From NCBI GenBank assembly GCA_946894095.1, contig OX335652.1:10005001-10069000 (forward strand): a stretch of 64,000 nucleotides of DNA. The letters run 5' to 3'. The position numbers were made by a program, and so were the translations under genes. The stretch comes from Incurvaria masculella (lineage: Eukaryota; Arthropoda; Insecta; Lepidoptera; Incurvariidae). Positions 54,605-64,000 of this stretch are shown here, one piece after another. The notes beneath the pieces were generated by a model, which was not told the origin of the DNA, made no database searches, and saw only the letters and a program-made list of their open reading frames with translations. Position 1 is the first letter of the stretch. Every line of letters starts with the position of its first letter.

Positions 54605-55419
54605 AAGCCGAAAGCTGACCAAAGACGTAGGTGTATAATATTTTCCATTCGGATGGCCATTCAAGAGAATTAACCAACGACAATACCCCGATGGCGGAGT
54701 CATGTTCCCCTCCTCTCCCGCCGCGCCGCCCCGCTGCCGCTTTCATGCTTCGCCCATTTTGCCTTCACATGTTATTCCAGTCGGTTTAGCCCGGAGCTTC
54801 GATCGAGCTACCGGGGAGGGTAGTGGAGCCGCCCGCTGCGCTGCGATGCTCACCTATAGAATTCAGCACAAACGTTCAACGTTGTCCTAACGTTTGCTTG
54901 AATATTAAAAAAGATAAAAAAATTGACAAACTTGGTTTCGTATAAGAATTACATTGTAATGAATTAGATTGTTAAAAAAAATAATTAACGATTATAAAAT
55001 GTCTAAGGCCGCAGATCGCCCGCACCACTGAAGAGAAAAAGTAGAAGTGGCATGTGGCCGTATGGCGAAAGCCAAAGTTTGCGTATAATTATTGTTTGGG
55101 AAGCCGGCCGCGTGTTGTAAGCCACACAGATCAAACATCGCCACCGCCCACAAATATCTTCCAAGTATGCATTGGGCAAGTCAGTTCCCACTAAAACACA
55201 CCCTACAATATGTCTGCGACTATGTTTGTATGTGGCATGTACATTTATTTGGGAAAAATAGAGTCATTATTGAAAGTACGTTTTATTTGGCATCGTCATC
55301 ATGTAACTTCGTGTAAAGCCAATCTCAACCAAAAAACCCCTGTAAAACCCGACCCGAAAGTGAACTAAGAAGTCAAAACATACTTTTATAAGCCATTAGT
55401 ATATTACTTTTGTGTAGCC
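54605..55419. other. No recognised feature
   Basis: A GC-rich patch at 54695-54850 with overlapping short frames; no domain recognised. Confidence 0.4.
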
Positions 55420-55550
55420 CGCCCATTAGTCAAGTAGAATCAGGCGAATCGTAGATGCAACACATATCTGAATCGGGTAAGTAATTTTCAAGTTATAAGT
55501 ATTTTTATCTCATTGGTCATAAAAAAAACCCTCCAGTGGTCTTAGCGTGA
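55420..55550 (+). repeat. CCGGCTCCGCTCGGG repeat, middle fragment
   Basis: AGTAGAATCAGGCGAATCGTAGATG, GGGTAAGTAATTTTCAAGTTATAAG and CTCATTGGTC match 14171-14255. Confidence 0.55.
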
Positions 55551-55965
55551 TTTTTTTATGCAACTTGACATGGATGGCTAATACCACACAACTACCATTA
55601 TGATATTAGGCCAATATTTGTGTTATAATAATTATAAAATGACCAGAATAAAATACTTACATTCAAGAATTCAAGATTCAAGAAGTGAAACTTGAAACTG
55701 GCAAATTGTCTACACTGGACAGAGCCCAAAAAACAAATAAAAAAAAAACCACATTCCTGCAGGAATTAGCTGCCATGCCAGAACCTTCTCTTTATGAGCA
55801 CGGCTGCATAGAAAACACACACAATTTTTCATTGCCGCTTCAACCAATACGGTGGTACCAACCCGGGAGGGCCCTACCACCTAGTAGAGGAAAGAGACCT
55901 TACAGTATTTATGGGTTTCAAACCAGGGAAAAGCTCGCATTTATTACGAAATGCACCTAAAGTTG
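55548..55965 (-). mobile_element. SINE copy with an internal A-rich insert
   Basis: Tail GACATGGATGGCTAATACCA at the left, body GGTACCAACCCGGGAGGGCC and GCTCGCATTTATTACGAAATGCACC at the right. The stretch 55618-55752 is foreign and ends in an A-run, consistent with a small retroposon insertion. Head lost. Confidence 0.7.
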
Positions 55966-56288
55966 CAAAAAAATATAGCCATGCGTCGCTACAACTAGCA
56001 TCGAAATCGGACGACTTCGATCAATGACAAAGTCTTTCTAAAATTTGCATGAGTTTTCCTATCCCTAAATTGAAGTCTCGGGGTTTCCCATATACTCCGT
56101 AGTGACATTTTTCATCCCATATTCCACGCCCTCAAAGAATGTATACGAAATCGAAAAATTTTGCTCGATTTTTACAATAGCATGTGCCGCCAGACCTTCC
56201 TGCACTGGCACTGTTATGAAATGAATGGGACAGAACAGTGGCAGTAACACACTACACCAAAGAATAAGCAACACATCCGGTATTTCTT

Positions 56289-56294
56289 TATATT
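56289..56294 (-). promoter_or_regulatory. Possible polyadenylation signal (AATATA) of the protease homologue
   Basis: On the minus strand, about 45 bases after the stop codon at 56342-56340, the variant hexamer AATATA lies in AT-rich DNA. No canonical AATAAA is closer. This is only positional evidence. Confidence 0.25.
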
Positions 56295-56339
56295 CGTTAT
56301 TTCATAGAACAATCGTGCCTAATAATCAAGCTATGGCGT

Positions 56340-59300
56340 TTACAATTTGAGCCGATAAGAAAGTGATAATAAGAGCGAGGCGGCCACGAGATGACTAACT
56401 GGATTCACCGTAGGGGGCGCGAGAGCCTTCTTGGCTTTGCCATCGTCACCCTTGTTTTCAGCGCCTGCTTTCGGAGCTTCAGCACTTTCTTCGCCGTCGT
56501 ACAGTGCCATAGCGGATTGAACTGAGAAAAAAACGAAGTTAGGGTTTGATAAACATGCATTCAATATGAGAAGTGAGAAATTTTTGTATTTAGGAGAGTC
56601 GTTACCCTATCAATTCCCCATACTACGGGCGATAACTGTTTCTATGGTCTTAATGTTTTCTTAGGTTTTTGAAATTTAGGATTCTAAAATATATTGTAGA
56701 AATCTACGTCCGTATGTTTTCATTTGAATGTACCTTTTAGAATGGAAAATATTGGTTAATAAACATTGGAAAAAATTTGTCTTATTTACGTTAATTTCCG
56801 ATTTTTTTACTGACAAATACACATATTTACAAAAAACTCAAAACACACGGACATAAAATGGAGCTTTCTCAAGTGATAATTTTTTTTTTTAATCTGACAT
56901 CGTTTAAGGGTAGGGAAACGTTAGGGGCTGGGCCCCTACTATGAACCCTATCGAGTAGGCGCTATCGAGAAGGCGATATTGCCTATCAAAAAAATTGTAT
57001 GCGTTTGACAGATAGTATCGAAAGCGCTGTCGATTATAGATTAGTGAATTAAATGAAAAAAAAAATACCATCATCGCAATTAAAGGATTGATAGAATAGT
57101 AAGGACCAGCTTTTATTAGTCTAAGATTGGTATTCACTGCATGCTGATTTATATTAAGTGACACTTAAAGGGCCTTTTTACAAGTAAAAGATAACCAGCA
57201 CTTTAGTAAGTTAGTTAGTAGTTAGTAGGCCCTTTCAGTGTCAATTAAAATAAATCAAAACTGGTGAAAAAGAAAAGCAGAAAATTACTTAATCAGAAAA
57301 AAAACCGAAAAAACACTAAACGATCTATCTCTGATATGGTCGTTCTAGGGTCATATGTCACCGTAAGGTGGCCTATCCCGCTCAACTCCTCATACAAACG
57401 GGGAAAAAAGATCACGCCCATATCTCTTGTCAGATCTCCCAAATTTTGATCAAAATAGTTTCATTTGATCGAACTAAATGTCTGATGACCGTTGGCATTG
57501 TAAAATTGTGTTTGGTTTCCAAGTTATAAGGTCCGAAAGTTCGAATTTTTTGCGCGTTTTATGCAATAACTTTGGAGGTGAATTACGCAATGATAAAGTA
57601 AGAACATCTTAAAAAGATTAGTCATCAGACATAGCTTATTTAATCAAGATTTATAATCTATTTGGTTTTTGTTAAATTTTTGACTACAGCGGTCGCGGTT
57701 TACTTTTAGCTATAAGTCATTTTGTAATAAAATTTTTCGTAAATCTTACCAAAGCATGCACTATGCACATTGTCTTTTTTGTAGACATGTTCCATCTTCC
57801 TTATCACGGAGCCTGTCTTTTTCTTAAAAAACAGAGAAGATCCCAGAGCGCAACAGCACGGTTTTGTACCGTGCCCGCGAATGAGTTAGTTCCGCCGGGT
57901 TGGGCCACCTTAAGAGGATAATGAGGTGATTAAGTTCGATACAATGGCTCGTGTTTGTTGCCTCAGTCAAATTAAGAAAGATTTTTCTAAAATTTTTCAC
58001 ATTGAATAAATCAACTGATAACTACTACATATGTACGTGTTCTTTTTTTTTTGAAAACTTTACTACAAGTTTGCCTCTTTGGATTTTGTATACACATTTT
58101 TAAATGCGTATATCACGGCTATACGTTAATGTATAAAAAAAACATAACGTACAAACGTAGCTCTCTAAAAAACGTATTCAATATACAAAATATCAGAAAA
58201 ACATTTCTTAATTTTACTGAGGAAACAGGCGCGAGCCCTTGTAGGGTCCTTAATCATCTCATCAATCATCACCTCTTAATTAGGATAGTTTTATGTGGTC
58301 CTTACCAGACGACTCGAGGTTCCTGGCGAGGCAGCTCATGTCGGAGCACAGCGCCGCCGCTCGCCACGCGGCGAGCTCGACAAACTGCGGCGGCGACTTG
58401 TGCGCGCGCGCAGCCCCCAACTCCGCCGTGCCTTCAGCCTCACCCACCAACGCTACAACGTTCCCGCCGCACGACACGACACCGCCGTCGGCACTCACCT
58501 GTGTACATATCAGTTTTCAAACAATGCTATCCTTAGGCATCCATTACACGGTCATGCAATCGTCAGTCAATTCCATCAGTCTTGAATTACGTTTGAATGT
58601 GGTTTGAGTGATAGAATAGTATTGACATTACACACTAATTCTGATTGATCGTCAGTAATACCCAAGATTTCAGAGAGAATGCGCGTGATCACTCACGATA
58701 ATATGAATATTCATAAAAGCACAATAGGCGGGAGCGGCGGTGATTGGCTGTGCGAGCGCTCCGACTATTCCCACAGTCGACTCCGCAGCGCCGCATCGAC
58801 ACGTTCCACGTCCGACTCCATCGCTGACTGACGGCTGACTGACGCGTGATGACGTAATAAGTTATTTATTACTAATAACATTACACGTTTACTCAAAAGT
58901 CATGATTGACAGTTGCGTGACGAAAAAATCAAAATATCTGGATAATTGTCAATCAGATTCATGCAAACATCAGTAATCACATTAAGCGATAACGGAGGTT
59001 GAGGCAGCCCGTGGCTCGGATTCCACGTAAAACTGTAGTTCTCCTTCCTTACTTACTAGGTGGTATGGTTAATCCCGCCCGCCATCGCATTGAATGAACG
59101 AGGTCATGGGTTCGATTCCCGCCCCGTTCATGCACCTCTTTCAGATTCGTATTAGTGCATTTAGACACTAATACGACCTCATCCATGGTTCGGGTCACAT
59201 GTGAAATGGTGTTCCCCTTACCTTACTAGTTGGTAGGACCACTTCGCACCTACCGTCATGATGTTAGCGCAACACACCTCATGGGAACTAGGTGCCATGC

Positions 59301-62300
59301 CAGGACCTTCCCTTTATTGCGCAGCCACATCGAACTGGTTGGAAAACTCAGACGATTCTCATTGCCTCGACCTTCGTTCATTAAATGCGACGGTATGAAC
59401 CTAGGCCGGCCTAGTCCTACCACCTAGTAGGCTTAGGGGAACACCAGGTTCACATGTGTCAATGTAACTATCGAATCTAAAATAAATCAATCGTAATAAA
59501 AAAAAACTTTAGTTTTACCATAATCTTAAACAAAACACTACTTTGACGAATCATTTCTATCAAGGTACTACGATACGACCTATACTCACAGGTATATCCC
59601 GTCTAGTCATTTCGACTTTGTTTTACGCGAATTTATTACCTTTTCTTGGCTTTTACCTTTAGTAGGGAGTCACATTTTGCAGAAACTAAAATTATGCTTA
59701 CCTAATGATTTATCGCCCAAGAAAAAATATTTGCGAATTTGCCTTAGAAGAACGTTCGAGCTGATTAACGTGCATTCGATGAACAACATGGCGGTTTATG
59801 GTTGCTTACCACGGATGAATGAAGCTTTTACTTACAAATTCTGTGCTTACCATATTCATTGTATTTTGAGTTGTCTGTCAGCCATATCAACAGAGTATTC
59901 AAGTTAACTCACAACCAAGTCTTCCGGTGCCAGCGTGTCGATGTCTCCGAAGCAGAGCGCGTTGGGTGCTTCGCGCTCGCTGCAGTTATGCCGCGCCAGC
60001 GCGCGCACGGTGTGCCGCTGCAGGATACGAGCCTCCGGGTTCGAGTCGCCCGCCGCGTGCTGAGGAATACGAACACTCCACACTCATCAACGGGGTCGGG
60101 GTCTCCTCGGTAGAGCGCGGCGACTGTTTCCTGCTGGTTGGCAGCGTGCCGCGCCATCGTCTCCAAGGTGTGCCGCTGCAGGATGCAAACAATCTAAACA
60201 ACAGAATCGAGGTCTCCTCAGTAGGGTGCGGCGACTGTTTCCTACTGGTTGCAGCGTGCCGCGGTATCGTCTCCAAAGTGTCCGAAAAAAATCTCAATCC
60301 ACAACATCACAGCAAAGTCCGACGAAAACATCGCCAGTCAGTCAGTCAGTCAGCGTGTTTGCGTCCACTGCTGGACATACCCCTCTTCAATTTTCCTCCA
60401 GTCCTCCCGGCCCTCAGCGGTACGGAACCACGCCTTGATGTCGTCGTCCCACCTGGCGGGTGGGTCTTCCCACACTGCGTTTTCCTGTCCACGGCCGCCA
60501 GTGTACGACATGGTTACTCCAACAGTCGTCGTCTTTTCGGCTGACGTGACCAGCCCACTGCCATTTGAGCTTACCCACCCGTTGTCCAAATTGGTATGTC
60601 GGCGGATTTCCTCGTTACGCACCATATCCCGTAGCGATATTCCTAGCATGGCTTTCCCCCACTTCTGAAAAATTTCCTTAGATCATAAATAATACTGTAA
60701 GTGAGAGATTAGGGCCTCTTTCACCAACTGCTGATTAGCTTACTCGCCACATATTAAGGGCCCTACTTAGCAGATTGCAATCAATACCAGTACAAGATAA
60801 TCAGCACTTTAGTAATAAAGGTCCTTTCAGCCTGGTTTTCGCCAACTCTTGATTTATTTCAATCGACACTTAAAGGGCCTTTATTACTAAAGTGCTGATT
60901 ATCTTGCACTGGTATCGAGATGGTAAGAAAGGCCCTTTAATGTGAACATTAAGCTAATCAGTACTTGGTGGAAGAGATCCTAAGTGTCGAATAAAATAAA
61001 TCAGCACTTGGTGAAAACCAGGCTTACCTACACACCTGACGCGGACAGAAAATGACAGATGCATCGCTACTGCGATGTTTCTTTATTCTTTGAGAGGGCT
61101 CAAGTATGTGGGGAATATAAACGCCCGAAGGTATGCAAAAGTTGGATTCGAAGGCACGCTTTCGGCGCAGTGAGCGTAAATAAAGCTTTGGACTCACAGA
61201 TAATTGGTAGAGATAGCAGGTCTGTCCAGGCTGGGTAGCCGCGGCTGCCGTCGTCAGCGTGGCCACGCTTACAGCAGACGTCAGCTCGAATGGCTGCCCG
61301 ACCAACAGCGCCACACCGCTGCCGCCGGTGCCTCCGCGCAGCTTTGCGATGTTTACCACCTGCGGAGAGATCACATTTTCCTCATTACATACATACAATA
61401 TCCGGCGGTAATCATGCACATGTCCTGTCGGAACAACAAGGTTTTTTATTATTCCGACAGGATTCCTTCTCAGGTTGTTCAGGCGCATTACGCTCAACAA
61501 ACACACAGTAGGTGCAGTACCCGGTAGACAATATGCACATCGGACGTTCGATGGAGAAAATGGGCTGAAACCCGCCTTTCCTTTTTAACGTTCTTGGAAA
61601 AAGCGAGGGAAAGTCGAAGGTCACAAAACTTGCACATAACTATGTATTTCTAGACATATATACTTGCATTTAATTGCCAACGTGACGCATTTGCGGAACC
61701 AAGGCAAGACTTTGGCATCTTCATATGGTAGACTCAGCCTGCCTAGATTGTTTGCATACAGACGTCAGGGACGAGTTATTTGTACAGCAGTTAAATGAAT
61801 TTGACCGAAACGGCAATTCAAAATATTCGTTTTCGGGATCCAGGTTTCATGGCCTGTCATGTCAATTAAACAATACATGTTTTAGTCTCACCGTCCTCTC
61901 CTGTTCCAGGATATCTGCAGTTTTATCTGAGCCAATAGTTAGCGCGCCGAGTCGAGCCACCGGGTATTTGGGCTTGGCGAAGTCAGCGGCAGGCCCGCAG
62001 CAGTCGCCGCTGACGAGCAGCGTCGGTCGGACCAGCACGGCCGTGTAGATCCGTCCACCTATCGGAGCCTCGAGATCACCAGAGGGGTAGTACACGAATG
62101 CCTGCAAATTCAAACCGCAGTTATAGCTGTGTAGATACCATCGCCTACAGGACACGCGGGACCATAAGAGGGACGCTATGCGAATGCCTGTAAAGGAACT
62201 GGCGTTCTTGCTTCTTGTGGTAAAATGGTGTGACCAGGAAACTGTTCTCGCTATCCCAAAAATGCATGATTATCCATAGGACATTAATCTGTAAAAGATC

Positions 62301-62760
62301 CTACCAATCAAAACTACATGTAAAGTGATTCAGTACGTCTCGAGTTTGTAGCGCAAAAAGATTCACTTATACGTGCATGACCGGCCGCACGTAAAAGATT
62401 TTATGCATTTTATGTAGGCCACAAAGATTATTTTTTTACAAATTGTTGGAATCTGTGAAGCAATTGAATTTATTGAAAAATATCTGTTTCTAGGCATCGT
62501 AAAAATTAGTTCCTCTAATAAGTGTAGTTTATTGTAATTTTCAAATAACATATGTTATTCGCTACTTACCACGTACGGCGCCTCGCCCCGCTGCACTTGG
62601 ACGTCTTTGCTATTCGCTCCATCTGCTAACGCCAGGCAAGCGACCACCACTAAAACGAACAAAGATACGATAAAGATCATACACAGGTAAAGCTTCACAA
62701 ATGTGCAATAAATATCCAAAAAAGATCAATCCTCTCACCCAAGCAGCCAACGGATCTCAT
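56340..62760 (-). CDS. Secreted, probably GPI-anchored serine protease homologue (inactive S1 domain), 7 exons, 331 aa
   Basis: Exons read on the minus strand: 62760-62739, 62649-62570, 62101-61892, 61359-61198, 60059-59913, 58498-58306, 56521-56340 (stop). All introns are GT-AG and phases match; the total is 996 bp. The first two exons give a signal peptide (MRSVGCLVVVACLALADGA). Exon 3 has the strand before the catalytic His, but LVSGDCC stands where active enzymes have LTAAHC. Exon 4 has SGVALL where NDIALL is expected. Exon 5 has the cysteine pair NCSE...LCFGD. Exon 6 has SADGGVVSC in place of GDSGGPLVC. So H57, D102 and S195 are replaced (D, G, D), and catalysis is not expected. The last exon is an acidic/lysine-rich linker ending in a hydrophobic run (LVAASLLLSL) typical of a GPI signal. 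There is no clip domain and no IVGG activation motif. Insect serine protease homologues often act as cofactors or binders; a specific role here is unknown. Exon 5 could start at 60017 instead, but 60059 keeps the ILQRHTV strand expected before the cysteine. Confidence 0.85.
57172..57268. mobile_element. Short internal-deletion copy of the GGGCCTTTTTCAC MITE
   Basis: GGCCTTTTTACAAGTAAAAG, CCAGCACTTTAGTAA, GGCCCTTTCAGTGTC and AAATAAATCAAAACTGGTGAAAA match the family. In intron 6 of the protease homologue. Confidence 0.6.
57363..57913 (+). mobile_element. TTAA MITE, copy 8, in intron 6 of the protease homologue
   Basis: Element 57367-57909. Right TTAA is 57910-57913; the left one is mutated to GTAA. 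The right TTAA is also the left end of the foldback 57910-58279, so one element sits exactly on the terminal target of the other. Confidence 0.85.
57910..58279. mobile_element. TTAAGAGG foldback element, complete copy
   Basis: Ends TTAAGAGGATAATGAGGTGA and CATCACCTCTTAA, with inverted arms of ~110 bp (TCAGTCAAATTAAGAAA against TTTCTTAATTTTACTGA). 370 bp. Its right end is 27 bp from the exon 6 splice donor (58305). Confidence 0.8.
58725..58860. promoter_or_regulatory. GC-rich patch with CCAAT and CRE-like motifs in intron 5
   Basis: GGCGGGAGCGGCGGTGATTGG (58728 onward, cut) has an inverse CCAAT. TGACGTAA lies at 58850-58857. CG density is well above the intron average. Could be regulatory; nothing shows function. 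Confidence 0.2.
58997..59224 (+). repeat. Chimeric SINE: 5S-type body joined to a tRNA head
   Basis: 5S-type GAGGCAGCCCGTGGCTCGGA, GTAAAACTGTAGTTCTCC and GGTTAATCCCGCCC reach GAATGAACG at ~59101. They are then fused to AGGTCATGGGTTCGATTCCC (B-box) and GTTCATGCACCTCTTTC of the tRNA type. In intron 5 of the protease homologue. Confidence 0.65.
59225..59460 (-). repeat. SINE body and tail in inverse orientation, next to the chimera
   Basis: ACCGTCATGATGTTAGCGCA, GAACTAGGTGCCATGCCAGG and CCTACCACCTAGTAGGC are the inverse SINE. With the preceding copy it forms an inverted pair around ~59222: GTTCCCCTTACCTTACTAGT against CTAGTAGGCTTAGGGGAAC. Confidence 0.7.
60060..60297 (-). pseudogene. Two degenerate tandem copies of exon 5 of the protease homologue
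   Basis: Upstream of functional exon 5, within intron 4, the stretch beginning CGGCACACC is repeated with starts (minus strand) near 60284 and 60175, against 60017 in the real exon. The two upstream copies are much alike: both have TTGGAGACGAT and AGGAAACAGTCGCCGC. The outer copy lacks one base (GCTGCAACC against GCTGCCAACC) and has TAG where the inner copy has CAG. The inner copy reads through but lacks the two cysteine positions. Where the real exon has its GTGAGT donor, the inner copy reads GATGAGT, so the GT is lost. They look like decayed exon duplicates rather than alternative exons. Similarity of both to the real exon is weaker than to each other. Confidence 0.5.
60340..60656 (-). pseudogene. 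RTE LINE relic in intron 4 of the protease homologue
   Basis: On the minus strand this encodes MLGISLRDMVRNEEIRR...GRGQENAVWEDPPARWDDDIKAW, matching the last third of the reverse transcriptase ORF at 45318-45641 with small deletions. It is 5'-truncated near 60656 and ends in a (CAGT)n tail at 60340-60355. It is in the same orientation as the host gene. Confidence 0.85.
60711..61023. mobile_element. GGGCCTTTTTCAC MITE arranged as a foldback
   Basis: GGGCCTCTTTCACCAACTGC at the left, GCACTTGGTGAAAACCAGGC at the right. Internally CCAGTACAAGATAATCAGCA...AATAAAGG (60782-60829) is inverted at 60878-60913. In intron 4 of the protease homologue, partly in its upstream half. Confidence 0.7.
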
Positions 62761-62944
62761 GTTGAAAAACAGATTTTTTTCGAAAAATATCAGACAGAAC
62801 GATTACCGACCGCACACCAGAATGGAGCATATCATCTATCATTTGTTTTAAGAATAATATAAATCTGATTCGAAAATAGATCGACCCGAAATTGTTTGCG
62901 ACCAGTACAATTTTCAGCCTAAAAAATATTTTTTATGTTTCAAC

Positions 62945-64000
62945 TGGCTGCGGTACCCATCTCTGCTCGGGCTGAATATTTCATGAAAAAAACCGGCCAA
63001 GTGCGAGTCGGACTCGCACACGAAGGGTTCCGTACCATCGTACAATATTTAACACAAAAAAATCACGTTTTTTGTATGGGGGCCCCCTTTATTTTTTATT
63101 ATTTTTAAATTTTACTTATTTGTTGTTATAGCAGCAAAATAAATACACACTCTGTGAAAATTTCAGCTGCCTAACTATTACGGTTTATGAGATACAGCCC
63201 TGTGACAGACGGACGGACGGACGGACGGACAGCGGAGGCTTAGTAATAGGTTCCTGTTGGCACCCTTTGGGTACGGAACCCTAAAAAGTAACCCAAATGG
63301 CTGGTACAAACGGCTGGTCCAGGACAACATTGGATACTCCCAAATTTAATCAAGATCGTTTGAGACGAATATGGCATGATTTAATGAGCAACATCCAATC
63401 ATTCCCATTTAGAGCTTCATAAACATTTGGTAGGTATTAAAAAAATAAATAAAAGCATGTGCCGCCAGAAGCTTTCTGCACTTCACTGCTATATTGCATA
63501 CGTAGTAAGTACTTGAAAGGAGAAGTACTAGAAAGGACCAACATTTTCACGTGAATGCACAACCAGTCTCAACATCGAAAACGGTAACCCATTCCGAACC
63601 TGACTGCTCCCAGAGATGCTATCTATACGTTGATAAAATACGCATATAAATCGGGTAAGTGGTTGGCAAGTTATAAGAATTTAACACTCACTACTCACCC
63701 CTCTGGTAATGAAGCGTTGTATTATGTAGCCTATACGTTTTGAGTAGAATCAGACTAGATTTATATACAAACCAAATCTAAATCGGTAATTGGTTCTCAA
63801 GTAATAAGCATTTCATACTACTGGTCGCACTTCTGGCGATTTAGCGTGATGCCAAGTAGTCCTAAAGTTGTATTATATCTTTTGAACTAATATTTTGAAT
63901 GATATACCACTGTTTTCACCACATACAGTTACCTGAAATCCGATAAGTAACTTTCGGTTACATTACATATTTAAATGGTGCAACCGCAAGATGAAAACTT
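62945..64000 (+). repeat. CCGGCTCCGCTCGGG repeat split by a GGCCAAGTGCGAGTC element, running off the window
   Basis: TGGCTGCGGTACCCATCTCT at the start, resumes at 63287 with AAAGTAACCCAAATGGC, then ATCAAGATCGTTTGAGACG, GAAAACGGTAACCC, TTGATAAAATACGCATATAAATCGG and TGGCGATTTAGCGTGATGCCAAG. The 3' end is beyond 64000 or lost. Confidence 0.8.
62985..63286 (+). repeat. GGCCAAGTGCGAGTC/(GACG)n element, copy 14, nested
   Basis: Full-length. It interrupts the CCGGCTCCGCTCGGG-family repeat between ATTTCATG and AAAAGTAACCC, which are contiguous in other copies of that repeat (ATTTCATGGATAAAAAGTA). No clear duplication is visible apart from A residues. Confidence 0.88.

Noticed and set aside
60090..60175. 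Exon 5 duplicate as a mutually exclusive alternative exon
   Set aside because: It lacks a GT donor at the homologous position and has lost the conserved cysteines, so decay is more likely.

Overview
This window looks like lepidopteran (moth or butterfly) nuclear DNA. It is AT-rich, intron-containing and densely packed with interspersed repeats. Many elements sit inside other elements. Organism assignment rests on the repeat types (the short GGCCAAGTGCGAGTC/(GACG)n element, the CCGGCTCCGCTCGGG repeat, SINEs, TTAA-targeting MITEs and an RTE-type LINE) and on intron and exon style. No species can be named from the sequence.

One host gene can be assembled with confidence, on the minus strand at 62760-56340. 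It has seven exons with consensus splice sites. The exons sum to 996 bp (331 aa) with consistent phases. The product has a signal peptide, a chymotrypsin-fold (S1) domain in which all three catalytic triad positions are replaced, and a hydrophobic C-terminus that looks like a GPI-anchor signal. It is therefore a secreted or membrane-tethered serine protease homologue, not an active protease. Its introns carry SINEs, an RTE fragment, MITEs and two degenerate copies of part of its own exon 5.

The largest mobile element is an RTE-type LINE at 42403-45657. Its endonuclease half is inverted relative to its intact reverse transcriptase half, and the whole is bounded by a perfect 9-bp target site duplication. 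This is the structure expected from twin priming. It landed inside an older minus-strand SINE.

Layout: 1-5 kb has six copies of the GGCCAAGTGCGAGTC element, a TTAA-ended foldback containing a TTAA MITE, and a palindromic MITE. 5-10 kb has a TTAA MITE fragment, a LINE 3' end, a MITE with a 680-bp imperfect palindrome inside it, and a 5S-headed SINE. 10-30 kb is mostly unrecognised intergenic DNA with scattered SINEs, MITEs, an RTE relic and the CCGGCTCCGCTCGGG repeat. 30-41 kb has several SINEs, nested MITEs and a hAT-type element with an 8-bp duplication. 41-46 kb is the SINE and RTE nest. 46-56 kb has further foldbacks, MITEs and SINEs. 56-63 kb is the protease-homologue gene. 63-64 kb is a CCGGCTCCGCTCGGG repeat split by a GGCCAAGTGCGAGTC element.

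A striking system-level observation concerns the SINEs. Two kinds share one body and 3' tail but have different polymerase III heads, one derived from 5S rRNA and one from tRNA. At least one copy appears to be a chimera of the two.
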